From a virus, in the IMG/VR virus record IMGVR_UViG_3300020166_000087, positions 1 through 28,605 of that record: a stretch of 28,605 bases of DNA; one strand, 5' to 3'. Shown one piece after another: positions 6,080-12,117 of this stretch. The notes under the pieces are model-generated. The model ran no database searches. It was not told the origin of the DNA and was given only the letters and a program-made list of their open reading frames with translations. Numbering within the stretch: position 1 is the first letter of the stretch; each line of letters starts with the position of its first letter. Position numbers and translations under genes: made by a program.

Positions 6080-6096
6080 TGATGCGCATATATTTG
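6064..6096 (+). promoter_or_regulatory. Rightward promoter (Bacteroidota type), probably leaderless transcript
   Basis: TTTG at 6064..6067, a 21-base spacer, and TATATTTG at 6089..6096. The ATG of the first rightward gene is at 6101, only five bases after the -7 box. The transcript should therefore start at or within a few bases of the start codon, with no room for a ribosome binding site. Confidence 0.82.
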
Positions 6097-6100
6097 TGGC

Positions 6101-6277
6101 ATGGAATACACAAGCACACAACTATTCGACGAGGTCATCCAGCTGGCCACCCCCGACTGTATCAAGCGCCGGGATATGACCGTCATCCGTAAGATTAAAG
6201 ACCTGCAGAACTACACGCAGCGCCTTGAGCAAATCGCAGAGGATGCCATCGCCACCCTTAAAGAGAAGAACGCATGA
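6101..6277 (+). CDS. Small protein (58 aa), first gene of the rightward operon
   Basis: Not recognised. It begins MEYTSTQLFDEV and is predicted helical with alternating charges (RKIKDLQNYTQRLEQIAEDA), consistent with a short coiled coil. The ATG follows the promoter -7 box by five bases, and the TGA overlaps the next gene's ATG (ATGA at 6274..6277). It is the first product expressed from the rightward promoter, so an early role such as host takeover or anti-defence is possible; nothing in the sequence shows which. Confidence 0.7.
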   Translation: MEYTSTQLFDEVIQLATPDCIKRRDMTVIRKIKDLQNYTQRLEQIAEDAIATLKEKNA

Positions 6278-6498
6278 ACACCGATCACAAGCTGGGACGC
6301 GCTGAGGCCGTCCGCGATATGTCCCGCGTCATCTACGACGAGGTGGGCAAGCTAGACAACCACATCACCGCACGCACGGCACAGCTAACCGAAGACCGCG
6401 AACATAGCGGATACCTCTCCGACGACCCCAAGCTGTCAGAGCTTCGCGCCATGCGTACCGCGCTCGACTTCATCCACGCCCGAATAAACCGGATATGA
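6274..6498 (+). CDS. Small helical protein (74 aa) of the rightward operon
   Basis: Not recognised. Hydrophilic and helical throughout, for example SRVIYDEVGKLDNHITART and LSELRAMRTALDFIHARINR. No cysteines or membrane segments. It is coupled by four-base overlaps to both neighbours. The heptad-like spacing of hydrophobic residues suggests a helical bundle or dimer. Function unknown. Confidence 0.7.
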   Translation: MNTDHKLGRAEAVRDMSRVIYDEVGKLDNHITARTAQLTEDREHSGYLSDDPKLSELRAMRTALDFIHARINRI

Positions 6499-6764
6499 TT
6501 GACTGGTATAACTTCCATTGCAGGACGTGGAGGGAGGCCAAGCGCAATTGGGGTCATATGATGCAGGATAAGGGTTTGCAGCAAATTAACCGCGATGCGC
6601 CCACCGGATACGGAGAAGCTCCCCACCTCATCACGAGCAAGGTCGAGGGCTTCGGCTTCGTCATCTACCCCAAAGGATACGACCCAAGAGAAATAAACCA
6701 CACCCTAAGCTCCAGAGCGTCCATCTATGGCAACCGGTACTGCGGGTCTTTAAACTCCTTCTAA
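6495..6764 (+). CDS. Small protein (89 aa) of the rightward operon
   Basis: Not recognised. It starts MIDWYNFHCRTWREAKRNWG and is rich in aromatic residues (Trp, Tyr, Phe) and Gly. The second half looks like a small alpha/beta fold (APHLITSKVEGFGFVIYPKG). Its stop overlaps the next start as TAATG. Co-transcribed with three other small proteins in the only rightward operon. Confidence 0.7.
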   Translation: MIDWYNFHCRTWREAKRNWGHMMQDKGLQQINRDAPTGYGEAPHLITSKVEGFGFVIYPKGYDPREINHTLSSRASIYGNRYCGSLNSF

Positions 6765-6964
6765 TGGAATTCTTCGACATGATTATCAGCCAGTACGGGA
6801 GCGTCCACAAGTGCGCCGCAAAACTGGGAACCAATAGGGAGCAACTGCTCCGACAAATCCGCACCGGGAACGACCAAGTGCTTAACGCCATAGCCGACAA
6901 CTGCCGCCTCTCCCGTCAGGAGGTGCGGTGGGAATTCCGCTACCATACCGAGCGGATGCCTTGA
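6764..6964 (+). CDS. Small HTH-like protein (66 aa), last gene of the rightward operon
   Basis: A helix-turn-helix-like segment spans about residues 12-55 (SVHKCAAKLGTNREQLLRQI, then LNAIADNCRLSRQEV). The protein is basic overall. It could be a second DNA-binding regulator opposing the leftward Cro-like protein, a layout common in phage control regions. No operator can be assigned to it. The gene is followed by a short trailer and an intrinsic terminator. Confidence 0.7.
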   Translation: MEFFDMIISQYGSVHKCAAKLGTNREQLLRQIRTGNDQVLNAIADNCRLSRQEVRWEFRYHTERMP

Positions 6965-7020
6965 AGTTGTGTGGTATATTGCCTGAGCGCGGCAAGTGCG
7001 CAGCTTTTGGTTAAGTAAAG

Positions 7021-7055
7021 GAGCCTCCGGAAACGTTCGGGGGCTCTCGTTTTTT
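7021..7055 (+). terminator. Intrinsic terminator of the rightward operon
   Basis: GAGCCTCCG (7021..7029) pairs with CGGGGGCTC (7038..7046), a 9-base stem with one G-U pair and an 8-base loop, followed by TTTTTT at 7050..7055. The run of T overlaps the stop codon of the converging minus-strand gene. In the minus direction the hairpin is followed only by a weak T-rich stretch, so it may also work partly in that orientation. The trailer 6965..7020 holds a second small GCGC hairpin of doubtful value. Confidence 0.85.
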
Positions 7056-7896
7056 AGTGGGCTTCCTCTACTCCCGTCGTCCAGCTGCGGCCCGTCTTCT
7101 CGCACCACCACCACCACCCGCCGAGGCGAGGCTGTGCGAACCCTTTCTCTACTTCCCACCCTGCGTAGCCGTCGCCCAGTTTCTTGTAGCTCCCACACCG
7201 CACATGGTGGACGGTACTCTTCCGGACGACCATCTTCTGTGTGATGCGCTCGGTAGTAATTGGGAGGTGCCACTTGTTATGGTCGTGACCTCGGACGATG
7301 AGATCCGCGTCGGGGAACTTGGCCGCGTCAATATCGGCGTGCAGTACGCCCTTGCTTCGTGGTGCGTTCCCTCCGTACCCGTGATGATAGTGCATGAGGT
7401 AGCTCTTGCACTCCGTGGTGTAGAGGTATTGCCACCGCACGTATCCGGAATATCCGCCGAGCTGGATGGGGCTCCCGAGAGCTTGCAGGCCCTCGACGAC
7501 CCGCTTCGATAGGTCGGTGTGTTGCCGCTTCTTTACGTTGGTCTCGTGGTTGCCTTGGGCGTATACCGTAAGCAGGTCTTTGTACGGCTCTAAGAACTTC
7601 ACCGCGTCCTCGGTTACAAGGTCGAAATAGTCCTGCCCTCGGTACTCTGGGCGCAGCCCTCCGGGGAGCGTGTTCCGTGGGTCGTACTTCCCGCCCATCA
7701 GGTCCAAGAAGTCGCCGTTCAGAAACACCTTCGCGTTCCGTTCCTTGGCTTGCTTCAGGTGCTTGGTCAACATCTCCCTGTCGCAGCTCTTAGAGTCGTA
7801 ATGGACGTCGGAGAGGATGAGTATATACTGCCTCTGTCCGGCTTCAATTTCCGGCGTGGTAACCGTGTAGTGGTTGCGCGAGTGCTGGGTAATCAT
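7054..7896 (-). CDS. Calcineurin-like metallophosphoesterase
   Basis: 280 aa. The metal-binding motifs are complete and in order: D30-x-H32 (SDVHYDS), GDFLD (61-65), GNHE (115-118), HH (171-172) and GHDH (203-206). It is a binuclear-metal phosphoesterase that could hydrolyse a nucleic acid, a nucleotide or another phosphoester. The C-terminus has a run of four Trp (GWWWWCEKTG). It is the last gene of the late operon, coupled by ATGA to a membrane protein of the lysis cassette. The resolved substrate is unknown; nucleotide or cell-wall precursor cleavage during lysis is speculation. Confidence 0.88.
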   Translation of the reverse strand: MITQHSRNHYTVTTPEIEAGQRQYILILSDVHYDSKSCDREMLTKHLKQAKERNAKVFLNGDFLDLMGGKYDPRNTLPGGLRPEYRGQDYFDLVTEDAVKFLEPYKDLLTVYAQGNHETNVKKRQHTDLSKRVVEGLQALGSPIQLGGYSGYVRWQYLYTTECKSYLMHYHHGYGGNAPRSKGVLHADIDAAKFPDADLIVRGHDHNKWHLPITTERITQKMVVRKSTVHHVRCGSYKKLGDGYAGWEVEKGFAQPRLGGWWWWCEKTGRSWTTGVEEAH

Positions 7897-8105
7897 CGCT
7901 CAAACATTGACGCGGTAACGGGCACGATAGCGACCGCAGCCAGCGCAACGGCAGGCCACGAGATACCGTGGATTAGGATGACTTCCGAGGCGGTGAAAGC
8001 GAGGACCCCCCCGATGGTACGCTTTGCGCTCCACCGCTTCAGGTCGCCTTTAGTCTTGAATGCTTCGGTAACGTCCAACCCCTTTAGGAGTTGGGACCAC
8101 TTCAC
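7893..8105 (-). CDS. Small membrane protein, possible holin or lysis partner
   Basis: 70 aa, GTG start overlapping the upstream stop (GTGA). The N-terminal 35 residues are basic and soluble; the rest holds one or two hydrophobic helices (GVLAFTASEVILIHGISW and AVALAAVAIVPVTASMF). Small size, membrane character and position two genes after an endolysin suggest a holin or antiholin. No family-specific motif is visible, so the role is inferred from context. Confidence 0.65.
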   Translation of the reverse strand: MKWSQLLKGLDVTEAFKTKGDLKRWSAKRTIGGVLAFTASEVILIHGISWPAVALAAVAIVPVTASMFER

Positions 8106-8341
8106 TTCCTGCGGTCCTTAAATATCAACCCGATGAGGGTGTCCAGGTATCCGAAGATGACAAGCGGTTTCTCGCTGGGGACGAGATTAAGGACGGCTTT
8201 AGCTGCGGCGAGAACGATGAAAATCAGCTCTACGTAATGCGTTACGTACCAAGGTTCCATGGGGTCGAGGATTATGGGGTCTGTGACTACCGTGACAACG
8301 GTGTCGAGGACTGCGGTGAGGGTGTCGAGTGTGTCGAGCAT
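8102..8341 (-). CDS. Small membrane protein, possible holin
   Basis: 79 aa. The N-terminal 30 residues are rich in Thr, Val and Asp (LDTLTAVLDTVVTVVTD). A central hydrophobic helix follows (VELIFIVLAAAKAVLNLV), then a second weak one (VIFGYLDTLIGLIF) and a basic end (KDRRK), typical of holins. It lies seven bases downstream of the M15 endolysin and overlaps the next membrane protein by four bases. It is the best holin candidate of the three membrane proteins here, by context only. Confidence 0.65.
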   Translation of the reverse strand: MLDTLDTLTAVLDTVVTVVTDPIILDPMEPWYVTHYVELIFIVLAAAKAVLNLVPSEKPLVIFGYLDTLIGLIFKDRRK

Positions 8342-8348
8342 CTACCCT

Positions 8349-8702
8349 TCAATATAACCAGATGACATTTCCGACCTTGTCCGGGTCACAATCGACGTGG
8401 ACGAACGTGTCGCCGATGCCGATCCTATTAAACCCGACCTCCATCAGAGCTTGGACAATGAGGAAGCGCCGGTTCGAAGATGTGGCCGAAATATCCGCCG
8501 CCCATCCGATGAGGTGGGAAGAGTTTGGAGTCCCTCCTACCTTGATGTTGTGGTCGTATGACCGCATCCCGGAATTGATGCGAAAGGGTACCCCCGCAAT
8601 GCCACGAGCGAGGTCGAGCTTGTCGAGGAACTCGTCGCGCATCTGGTGGCCAGAGCCCGGAACGTCGGGGCTTTGGAATTCTTCGTAGGTGAAATACTTC
8701 AA
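8349..8702 (-). CDS. M15A-family D-Ala peptidase, endolysin
   Basis: 117 aa, TTG start at 8702 sharing TTGA with the upstream stop. It carries the peptidase M15A layout: SGMRS (44-48), zinc ligands H63 (SSHLIGWAADI) and D70, and H102 in VHVDCD. The length matches stand-alone phage M15 enzymes without a separate cell-wall-binding domain. It should cleave peptide cross-links of host peptidoglycan at the end of infection. No signal peptide is seen, so release depends on a holin, and three small membrane proteins flank it. Confidence 0.9.
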   Translation of the reverse strand: MKYFTYEEFQSPDVPGSGHQMRDEFLDKLDLARGIAGVPFRINSGMRSYDHNIKVGGTPNSSHLIGWAADISATSSNRRFLIVQALMEVGFNRIGIGDTFVHVDCDPDKVGNVIWLY

Positions 8703-8926
8703 TCGATGCCCTTCTTTGCGAGTAGAATCTTGATCTCTTGCACCGAGGCCAGCAGCTCGACGAGCATGGCCTTCACCTCTGTCTCGGTCTTCTCCAACGC
8801 TACGACGCGGCCCTTCAATTTCCCAATCTCTTGGGTTAGCTTGGTGTATACTCCGATGATGGCCCCCGCAAGGCTTAGGATTTCGAATGTCGTAAGAGCG
8901 TCCATACCCTCGAATATGGGAAACAT
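8699..8926 (-). CDS. Membrane-anchored coiled-coil protein of the lysis cassette
   Basis: 75 aa. An N-terminal hydrophobic helix (TTFEILSLAGAIIGVYTKL) is followed by a long charged coiled coil (GKLKGRVVALEKTETEVKAM and ELLASVQEIKILLAKKGID). One membrane anchor plus a coiled coil suits a spanin-like or holin-associated protein in a Gram-negative host. No lipobox is present, so it would be an inner-membrane spanin or a holin variant; no outer-membrane partner is recognised. Coupled by four bases to the endolysin. Confidence 0.65.
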   Translation of the reverse strand: MFPIFEGMDALTTFEILSLAGAIIGVYTKLTQEIGKLKGRVVALEKTETEVKAMLVELLASVQEIKILLAKKGID

Positions 8927-8927
8927 C

Positions 8928-9338
8928 TTACGGTTCGATGGGGTCAGGGAGCCATCCGAGGGCCTCGGCTTCGACCTCAGTGAGTTGTGTGGACGTGGAC
9001 GGGATCAACTGCCCGAAGGCAACCGTTCCGCCACGGTTCGCATCGATGAACATCACAAGTCCATCCTTCTCCTCTTGCGGTACTTCAGGCAGGAGGGCCA
9101 GCATATTCGTCAGGTCTACCTCCGGAGAGATACGGACCTCTTCTGTGGTGTCTCCTACGATGGCCACCTGTCCCGTCTCCGGGTGGGTGATGCGTGGGTA
9201 GTAATACTTGGTCACGTCCTGCGGTGACTGGAGCGAGAGCGGGCGACGTAGGCGCCACGTCTCAGCGTCGAGAGCCTCGGCGCGTTCTGCTGAGTCCATG
9301 CCTTCGATGGGCTGGACGGGGAGGTATACGGTAGCCAT
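8928..9338 (-). CDS. Protein following the receptor-binding fibre (136 aa)
   Basis: Not recognised as a family. Mixed alpha/beta composition, with an N-terminal segment (ATVYLPVQPIEGMD) and a middle part reading YYYPRITHPETGQVAIVGD. Near the end is SPEVDLTNMLALLPEVPQEE. Its ATG overlaps the fibre-gene stop by one base, so it is likely a fibre-associated virion component or chaperone. Acidic overall, with no membrane segment. Confidence 0.65.
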   Translation of the reverse strand: MATVYLPVQPIEGMDSAERAEALDAETWRLRRPLSLQSPQDVTKYYYPRITHPETGQVAIVGDTTEEVRISPEVDLTNMLALLPEVPQEEKDGLVMFIDANRGGTVAFGQLIPSTSTQLTEVEAEALGWLPDPIEP

Positions 9339-10258
9339 TAGGTGTAGATGCTGAAGTAGGTGTTGATGTCAGTCTCGATGCCGGTGCGGTTGGAGTGTCC
9401 TGCAACGTTGAAAATTATGGCTTCTTGCAGAGTGACTTGTCCATTTGATAAACCGCCACCCCCAGGAAAACGTGCCAATCGTATCGCGTTGATGCTCAAG
9501 GCTGAAAAGCCTGTGATTGTGGTTGATTGCTCCACACCATCAACATACCCGCGAATAGTGCCGCTATCGTTGCTGTTGTTCAACAGGTACTGCTGGCCCA
9601 CTGTAGCCTGTGTGTCCAAATCGACATAATTTGTCGAGGTGTCAAATACAACTGTATGTCTTTTTGGGCTGCTTCGTTGATCAAATACAGTCTCAAATCT
9701 CTCACTACTTGGGCCGCCCATGCACAACGCAAACTCGATACCTGTGTTTTCTCCTGAACCGACTGTATAGGTGTGGCCATTGTGTGAAAAGCTGACAGAT
9801 GCTTCGACAAAGTCATCGACGCCATCAAATTGCATAGCAGGCTTGCTGTTTTTGGTAGTCACAGCAGTTCCGTTGTATATCTGCGGTTGGTTGCCGGACG
9901 TGCTTTGCGTGGCGTTGTTCGAGCCCGCTTGGTCGTACCACGTGACCACGTACCCGTTCGCCGTCCCGCAATGGGTAGCGATGGCCGCCGAGTCAAGCTC
10001 GTTGTTCGAGTCGTAGCCGATGTCCGTCTCCGTATCGCCTGAGTCCTCACGGATGCGCATCAGGTTGGTGGCAGAAGTAGCCAACCGCCTGACCGAGTAT
10101 CCCGCCGCCGCGCCCGTATAGGTGTCGAGCAGACCAACGAAGGCAGGAGCGGTAGAGAACACCAAGCCGTTGACCTTCTCAATATTCGCCGCAAGGACGG
10201 CGTCGAGCTTCTCGATATCGGCTATCGCCACCGCATTGATTTTCGATATGTCAGGCAT
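9338..10258 (-). CDS. Receptor-binding tail fibre protein with arabinofuranosidase/lectin-like domain
   Basis: 306 aa. The N-terminus (MPDISKINAVAIADIEKLDA) is an attachment-like helical repeat. From residue 41 onward it resembles the concanavalin-like fold of the AbfB alpha-L-arabinofuranosidase group: LLDTYTGAAAGYSVRRL (43-59), NGYVVTWYDQAGSNNATQ (101-118) and KPAMQFDGVDDF (139-150). Such jelly-roll domains occur in tail fibres that bind surface glycans. Whether it keeps hydrolase activity cannot be told. It follows another fibre gene by a TAATG overlap and is the best candidate host-recognition protein. Confidence 0.75.
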   Translation of the reverse strand: MPDISKINAVAIADIEKLDAVLAANIEKVNGLVFSTAPAFVGLLDTYTGAAAGYSVRRLATSATNLMRIREDSGDTETDIGYDSNNELDSAAIATHCGTANGYVVTWYDQAGSNNATQSTSGNQPQIYNGTAVTTKNSKPAMQFDGVDDFVEASVSFSHNGHTYTVGSGENTGIEFALCMGGPSSERFETVFDQRSSPKRHTVVFDTSTNYVDLDTQATVGQQYLLNNSNDSGTIRGYVDGVEQSTTITGFSALSINAIRLARFPGGGGLSNGQVTLQEAIIFNVAGHSNRTGIETDINTYFSIYT

Positions 10259-11508
10259 TAGGCTCCGATTTCGATGTAGTCTTGAGAGGGTGAGAAAAAC
10301 ACCTTATTGTCGGCGAGGCAGTACCCCGCCACACGCACGAAGTCGCCCGCCGCGCTGGGTTGCGTAGCCGTCAAATATCCGGGGGTCACAGTATCCACGT
10401 AAAGGATATCCCCTGCCGCGCCGGGATCGTGCGAGAGGTACGCCACGCCATGAGTCAAAAACCCGTCCGTCGCTGCTGTTCCCAACGCCACGCCCATCAG
10501 TCCCTTGGTAGTCGTGTCGGCGTCGCCATCGACAGCCACCCAGTTCGTCCCGTTCCACACGTACACCGCGCCCGCTGTGAGGCCCGTAGTCGTGCCGAAC
10601 TTTACGATGTTTCCTTCGACATCGCCTGCCGTAGATACCGCTGTCGAGCGTACCAAGTACTCCACCTCGGTACCGTCGCCGGCTCCAATGGTGATTTGTC
10701 CGCTGGCGTTGGTGATGCGCACAAAACCCGAAGGCCCCGCCGACAGCGTGGTGTTGACGAAGGTGCCGTCGGTTTGAGAAATGAGAAGCTCCCCGTTGCC
10801 CGGCGTGCCTGTTATCGTGACGTCCGTCAGGTCGTTGAGGTCGGAGGCTCCACCCGCTCCCGTGGCCGCAATGGTAACCGTCGTCGAGTCCTCGGTGATG
10901 GTGACGTTGGTGCCTGCCGTGAGGGTCTTGTCTTGGGGTACGCCTGAAGCGTCGCCAATCCAAATATTTCCGTCCGGCAAGTTGGGCAGGTCGTTACTTC
11001 GTCCCGCTCCCGTGACAAGCAGCTCACCCGATGCGGCGGCCTTGGTGACCTTGGCTATCTTCTGAATGAGTGCCGTGCCCGTGGGCTTGGTCGCTGTCAG
11101 GGCTCCCGCCGTGCCGACGAAGAGCTCATCGCCAACACTGAAAGCTGAGGTGTTGATTCCGCTTACCTCCCCACCGATTACGATGGTTCCCGTCGCTCCG
11201 TTGGCGATGTCATCGGCCACAATGCCAAACGCTGGCATGGAAGCCGCGGACGTATTGTCTGCGTCGGCCACCTGCGTCTCTGTGGTATGCCCGGAGACAT
11301 AGACCGCCGAGCCCTTCGTAATCGTCGAGCCGGTGTTGTTTAACGCCGTGAATTGGAGTTGTGTCGCGTTGCCTACGCTGATACCTGCGGACAGGTTAGC
11401 GAAGCTGATCTTCTTGGTCGTGCTTGTCGAGTCGTCTACGATTGCCAGGACGTCGTCGTTTGCGACGGTAGTCAATTCGGAAAGCTCGGAAATTTTGCTG
11501 TTTGCCAT
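10258..11508 (-). CDS. Tail fibre protein with duplicated beta modules
   Basis: 416 aa, low in Cys and rich in Gly, Thr, Ala and Val, typical of trimeric phage fibres. The N-terminus MANSKISELSELTTVANDDV is a common virion-attachment motif in phage fibres. PDGNIWIGDASGVPQ (179-192) is also typical. Two related modules are visible, at about 56-155 (KGSAVYVSG, FGIVADDI, VGDELFVG, ALTATKPTG) and about 300-400 (AGAVYVWNG, LMGVALG, AGDILYVD, YLTATQPSA). They look like an internal duplication of a beta-rich domain. A short 42-base leader separates it from the connector gene. Probably a side or central tail fibre. Confidence 0.75.
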   Translation of the reverse strand: MANSKISELSELTTVANDDVLAIVDDSTSTTKKISFANLSAGISVGNATQLQFTALNNTGSTITKGSAVYVSGHTTETQVADADNTSAASMPAFGIVADDIANGATGTIVIGGEVSGINTSAFSVGDELFVGTAGALTATKPTGTALIQKIAKVTKAAASGELLVTGAGRSNDLPNLPDGNIWIGDASGVPQDKTLTAGTNVTITEDSTTVTIAATGAGGASDLNDLTDVTITGTPGNGELLISQTDGTFVNTTLSAGPSGFVRITNASGQITIGAGDGTEVEYLVRSTAVSTAGDVEGNIVKFGTTTGLTAGAVYVWNGTNWVAVDGDADTTTKGLMGVALGTAATDGFLTHGVAYLSHDPGAAGDILYVDTVTPGYLTATQPSAAGDFVRVAGYCLADNKVFFSPSQDYIEIGA

Positions 11509-11550
11509 CTCGTTCTTGGATATAGTCGGCGAGTTTCTCTTCGGGTGTCA

Positions 11551-12117
11551 TCAATACCGAATCCCGTAATCGCGCAGAATGCGCTCGATAAGTTTGTCGT
11601 CGCGGAAGTTGGGGTAGACGTTCAACCCCTGCGTGTAGTTCCTTACCGTCCGGCACAACTGGCCCGGCCCCTCGGCATCCAAGGAAGGAAAGAGGCTGCC
11701 GTTGTTGTCTAGGTAATCGATAAGCCTCTCGATATGGAAGAGCCCTAAATCTTTAGAGCGGTTCATGAGGGGTTTCATATCGCCGTAGGTGGCTGCCGTC
11801 GATTGCTCGGAGTCCATCACCGTTACGCCGTTGTTTACGATGCGCACACGGATGAAAGGCAGCGCCTCAGAGAACGCCAACTGAACCAACGCCGGGGCGA
11901 TATACGAATCCATCAGCGTCTCGTCGTCGCCGGTAATCGTTCCCGCAGTAACCTTCGCGACGAGGTCGTCGTAGAGGCTTTGTCCTAGCGTCGGGAGTAG
12001 GTGCATCTCCTGAGCCAGTCGGATGTACGGCTGTAGGATTTCGTCGTCGACGGATCCACCGAGGGCGGTCTCCTTCTTGAGCTTCGCCGGAGAAATGAAA
12101 AGGATAAGGTTCGCCAT
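11551..12117 (-). CDS. Head-tail connector / adaptor protein (DUF6712-like)
   Basis: 188 aa. Predominantly helical, beginning MANLILFISPAKLKKETALGG, with further helices (LQPYIRLAQEMHLLPTLG, LYDDLVAKVT, FHIERLIDYLD). It resembles the gp6-like adaptor proteins that attach beneath the portal, annotated in Bacteroidota phages as DUF6712. Its ATG overlaps the portal stop (TAATG), the usual neighbourhood for the adaptor. It should form a ring closing the head and joining the tail. Confidence 0.75.
   Translation of the reverse strand: MANLILFISPAKLKKETALGGSVDDEILQPYIRLAQEMHLLPTLGQSLYDDLVAKVTAGTITGDDETLMDSYIAPALVQLAFSEALPFIRVRIVNNGVTVMDSEQSTAATYGDMKPLMNRSKDLGLFHIERLIDYLDNNGSLFPSLDAEGPGQLCRTVRNYTQGLNVYPNFRDDKLIERILRDYGIRY

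Noticed and set aside
6981-7008. Small GCGC hairpin before the rightward terminator
   Set aside because: Four-pair core with bulges and only four T; not convincing as a second terminator or RNA.
11396-11551. 51-codon frame starting MTPEEKLADYIQERDG between connector and fibre
   Set aside because: It overlaps the fibre gene by 113 bases and becomes very basic; only the first part is in the intergenic leader. Not enough evidence.
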